From Litoribrevibacter sp041590855 (GTDB lineage Bacteria > Pseudomonadota > Gammaproteobacteria > Pseudomonadales > Litoribrevibacteraceae), in assembly GCA_041590855.1 (NCBI GenBank), contig JBFHTA010000058.1, positions 1 to 16,267 of the forward strand: DNA of 16,267 nt. The letters are read 5' to 3'. Each line of letters begins with the position of its first letter. Within the stretch, counting starts at the first letter, position 1. Of the stretch, positions 14,742-16,267 are shown in pieces. Below the pieces are notes generated by a model, which made no database searches, was not told the DNA's origin, and worked only from the letters and a program-made list of their open reading frames with translations. Position numbers and translations under genes: made by a program.

Positions 14742-14747
14742 TATAAT
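14742..14747 (+). promoter_or_regulatory. Perfect -10 box close to dusC
   Basis: TATAAT ends 13 bases before the dusC ATG. If used, transcription would start near 14754, leaving a leader of about seven bases. No good -35 is seen at 17 bases upstream. No Shine-Dalgarno sequence is visible before the start codon. Confidence 0.4.
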
Positions 14748-14760
14748 ACTGGTACAATTT

Positions 14761-15711
14761 ATGCGTGTTTTATTGGCCCCCATGGAGGGCGTACTTGACC
14801 CCCCTCTTAGAGAAGTATTAACAAGCGTGGGGCAATTTGATTTCTGTGTATCAGAATTTATTCGAATTACCGATCAACATTTGCCCGCCAAAGTATTTCA
14901 CCGTTTATGCCCGGAATTATCCAATGATTGTCGCACTCAATCAGGCACACCTGTGAAGATTCAGTTACTGGGTAACAATCCTGACACACTGGCCCGCAGC
15001 GCTCGAAAAGCAATCAAACTCGGTTCCCCGGGTATCGACTTAAATTTTGGCTGCCCAGCAAAAACAGTGAATAAACACAAAGGCGGCGCCGTACTTCTGA
15101 AAGAACCCGACTCAATCGTCGACATCATCAAGAAAGTTCGTGAACAAGTACCGACGGACTACCCTGTTACAGCCAAAATGCGATTAGGCTGGGATTGTCA
15201 TAAGAACGCGCTTCGAATTGCACAACAAATTGAGGAAGCAGGGGCTAATGAGCTCGTTGTACATGCCCGAACCAAGCTGCAGGGCTACAAACCACCAGCG
15301 CATTGGCATCTTCTTAAAGAAATCAGACAAAACTTAAGCATCCCCGTCGTAGCCAATGGCGATATCTGGACGCTAGATGACTATAAAGAGTGCATCAGGG
15401 TGAGCGGCTGCGAAGACGTAATGATAGGTCGCGGTGCTATTGCCTCTCCTTTCCTGAGTCGCCAGATCCGTGACTATCAGAATGGTATTTCAACCAATAA
15501 AGCACAATGGCAAGAAATCAAGCCTTTGCTAACTACCTTCTATAATGCATGCGAACCTAATGGAACCACTCGCCATGACATACAAATTACCGGTCGACTA
15601 AAGCAATGGTTACACATGTTGAGCTGGCAATACCCGGAAGCCAAAGAAATCTTTGATCAGGTGAAACGTTTTAAGACCCGTCACGAAGTTTTTGAAGTGA
15701 TTGATCGATGA
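14761..15711 (+). CDS. dusC: tRNA-dihydrouridine(16) synthase, DusC
   Basis: 316 aa. An FMN enzyme that reduces U16 in the tRNA D-loop. The N-terminus MRVLLAPMEGVLDP is the exact start pattern of DusC. The catalytic Cys is C98 in LNFGCPAKTVN, the same number as in E. coli. Further flavin and tRNA contacts include KMRLGWD, ELVVHARTKLQGY, VVANGDIW and MIGRGA. The C-terminal helical tRNA-binding domain (RLKQWLHMLSWQYPEAKEIF) is complete. DusA and DusB differ at these motifs. The start is fixed by homology, yet no ribosome site precedes it. The tRNA-Arg(ACG) genes downstream carry a U at position 16 and are possible substrates. Confidence 0.95.
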   Translation: MRVLLAPMEGVLDPPLREVLTSVGQFDFCVSEFIRITDQHLPAKVFHRLCPELSNDCRTQSGTPVKIQLLGNNPDTLARSARKAIKLGSPGIDLNFGCPAKTVNKHKGGAVLLKEPDSIVDIIKKVREQVPTDYPVTAKMRLGWDCHKNALRIAQQIEEAGANELVVHARTKLQGYKPPAHWHLLKEIRQNLSIPVVANGDIWTLDDYKECIRVSGCEDVMIGRGAIASPFLSRQIRDYQNGISTNKAQWQEIKPLLTTFYNACEPNGTTRHDIQITGRLKQWLHMLSWQYPEAKEIFDQVKRFKTRHEVFEVIDR

Positions 15712-15714
15712 TGT

Positions 15715-15744
15715 CGGGAGACGGGAGACGGGAGACGGGAGACG
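15715..15744. repeat. Heptanucleotide array CGGGAGA x4
   Basis: Four perfect copies of CGGGAGA (15715-15742) plus a partial CG, beginning three bases after the dusC stop. Noncoding. Confidence 0.9.
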
Positions 15745-15758
15745 CTAAAAGATAATCC

Positions 15759-15803
15759 ATCTAACATCTAACATCTAACATCTAACATCTAACACCTAAC
15801 ATC
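15759..15803. repeat. Heptanucleotide array ATCTAAC x6
   Basis: Five perfect copies of ATCTAAC (15759-15793), one variant ACCTAAC (15794-15800) and a partial ATC. It shares its 7-bp period, but not its sequence, with the array 15 bases to the left. Confidence 0.9.
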
Positions 15804-15883
15804 AATTCTCAACGGAACTGCACGGCCAGACACAAGCTCGAATATGTAACAAAGTTGGAAATTAAAGAAGCATAACAAGAAGG

Positions 15884-15960
15884 TGGCGCACCCGAGAGGA
15901 GTCGAACCTCTAACCGCTCGGTTCGTAGCCGAGTACTCTATCCAATTGAGCTACGGGTGC
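15884..15960 (-). tRNA. tRNA-Arg(ACG), copy 1
   Basis: 77 bases including encoded CCA. Acceptor GCACCCG/CGGGTGC, anticodon stem CTCGG/CCGAG with loop CTACGAA (anticodon ACG; A34 is normally converted to inosine), T-arm AGAGG-TTCGACT-CCTCT, discriminator G. It is last in transcription order of the three copies. No clear terminator is seen beyond it. Confidence 0.97.
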
Positions 15961-16031
15961 TTAGTATCAGAACAAACTGATGAGGGTAATAAAAAGAATA
16001 CCAACTTAATATTTATTACCAGAAAATTAAG

Positions 16032-16108
16032 TGGCGCACCCGAGAGGAGTCGAACCTCTAACCGCTCGGTTCGTAGCCGAGTACTCTATCCAATTGAGCT
16101 ACGGGTGC
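16032..16108 (-). tRNA. tRNA-Arg(ACG), copy 2
   Basis: Identical in all 77 bases to copy 1, with the same ACG anticodon and encoded CCA. Separated from copy 1 by 71 bases, and its flank ending ATTAAG resembles the flank of copy 3, consistent with tandem duplication of gene plus spacer. Confidence 0.97.
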
Positions 16109-16178
16109 GTAGTAACCAGATCCATCCGGTTGACGGTAATTCGTTTAACCATCATAACTTCATTACCAAAAAGTTAAG

Positions 16179-16255
16179 TGGCGCACCCGAGAGGAGTCGA
16201 ACCTCTAACCGCTCGGTTCGTAGCCGAGTACTCTATCCAATTGAGCTACGGGTGC
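16179..16255 (-). tRNA. tRNA-Arg(ACG), copy 3
   Basis: Identical to the other two copies. Transcribed first among those visible. The promoter, and perhaps further copies, lie beyond the right edge of the window. Confidence 0.97.
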
Positions 16256-16267
16256 TTAGTGTGGGTC

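Overview
The window looks like chromosomal DNA of a marine-type gammaproteobacterium of moderate GC, possibly Oceanospirillales/Alteromonadales-like. The reasons are a type IV pilus PilY1, a Na+-pumping oxaloacetate decarboxylase in the order oadG-oadA-oadB, a Pseudomonas-like Zur box in front of a ZigA/DUF1826 pair, a DusC-type dihydrouridine synthase, and repeated tRNA-Arg(ACG) genes with encoded CCA. The species cannot be fixed from sequence reading alone.

Layout, left to right. (1) 1-3330: the 3' end of a minor-pilin-like gene, then pilY1, closed by a strong terminator. No pilE follows. (2) 3574-5443: an orphan single-pass membrane protein with a coiled coil, a 547-bp gap with a nested hairpin, then an exported protein with a chalcone-isomerase-like fold. 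(3) 5483-5887 (-): a stand-alone receiver-domain response regulator. (4) 6181-8098: a promoter whose -10 lies inside a perfect 18-bp Zur-type palindrome, driving a ZigA-type GTPase and a DUF1826 protein with overlapping stop and start. This should be a zinc-starvation unit. (5) 10897-8245 (-): a ZorA-like ion-channel/coiled-coil protein, a ZorB-like OmpA-domain stator protein with a 4-bp overlap, then an unrecognised Cys/His-rich 190-aa protein separated by seven 16-bp tandem units that run into its start codon. (6) 14423-11019 (-): oadG-oadA-oadB, ended by a UUCG-loop terminator. (7) 14761-15711: dusC with an apparently near-leaderless start, then two adjacent heptanucleotide arrays. (8) 15884-16255 (-): three identical tRNA-Arg(ACG) genes.

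Functional links. Oad decarboxylates oxaloacetate to pyruvate and exports Na+. The ZorAB-like pair should be an inner-membrane motor powered by an ion gradient and anchored to peptidoglycan. Known ZorAB motors pair with effector proteins in Zorya anti-phage defence, but the canonical partners (ZorC/ZorD or ZorE) are absent here and a small Cys/His protein takes that place. This three-gene unit is the best candidate for an undescribed system. A second candidate is DUF1826, which shows an HxD...H...R pattern like that of Fe(II)/2-oxoglutarate oxygenases.
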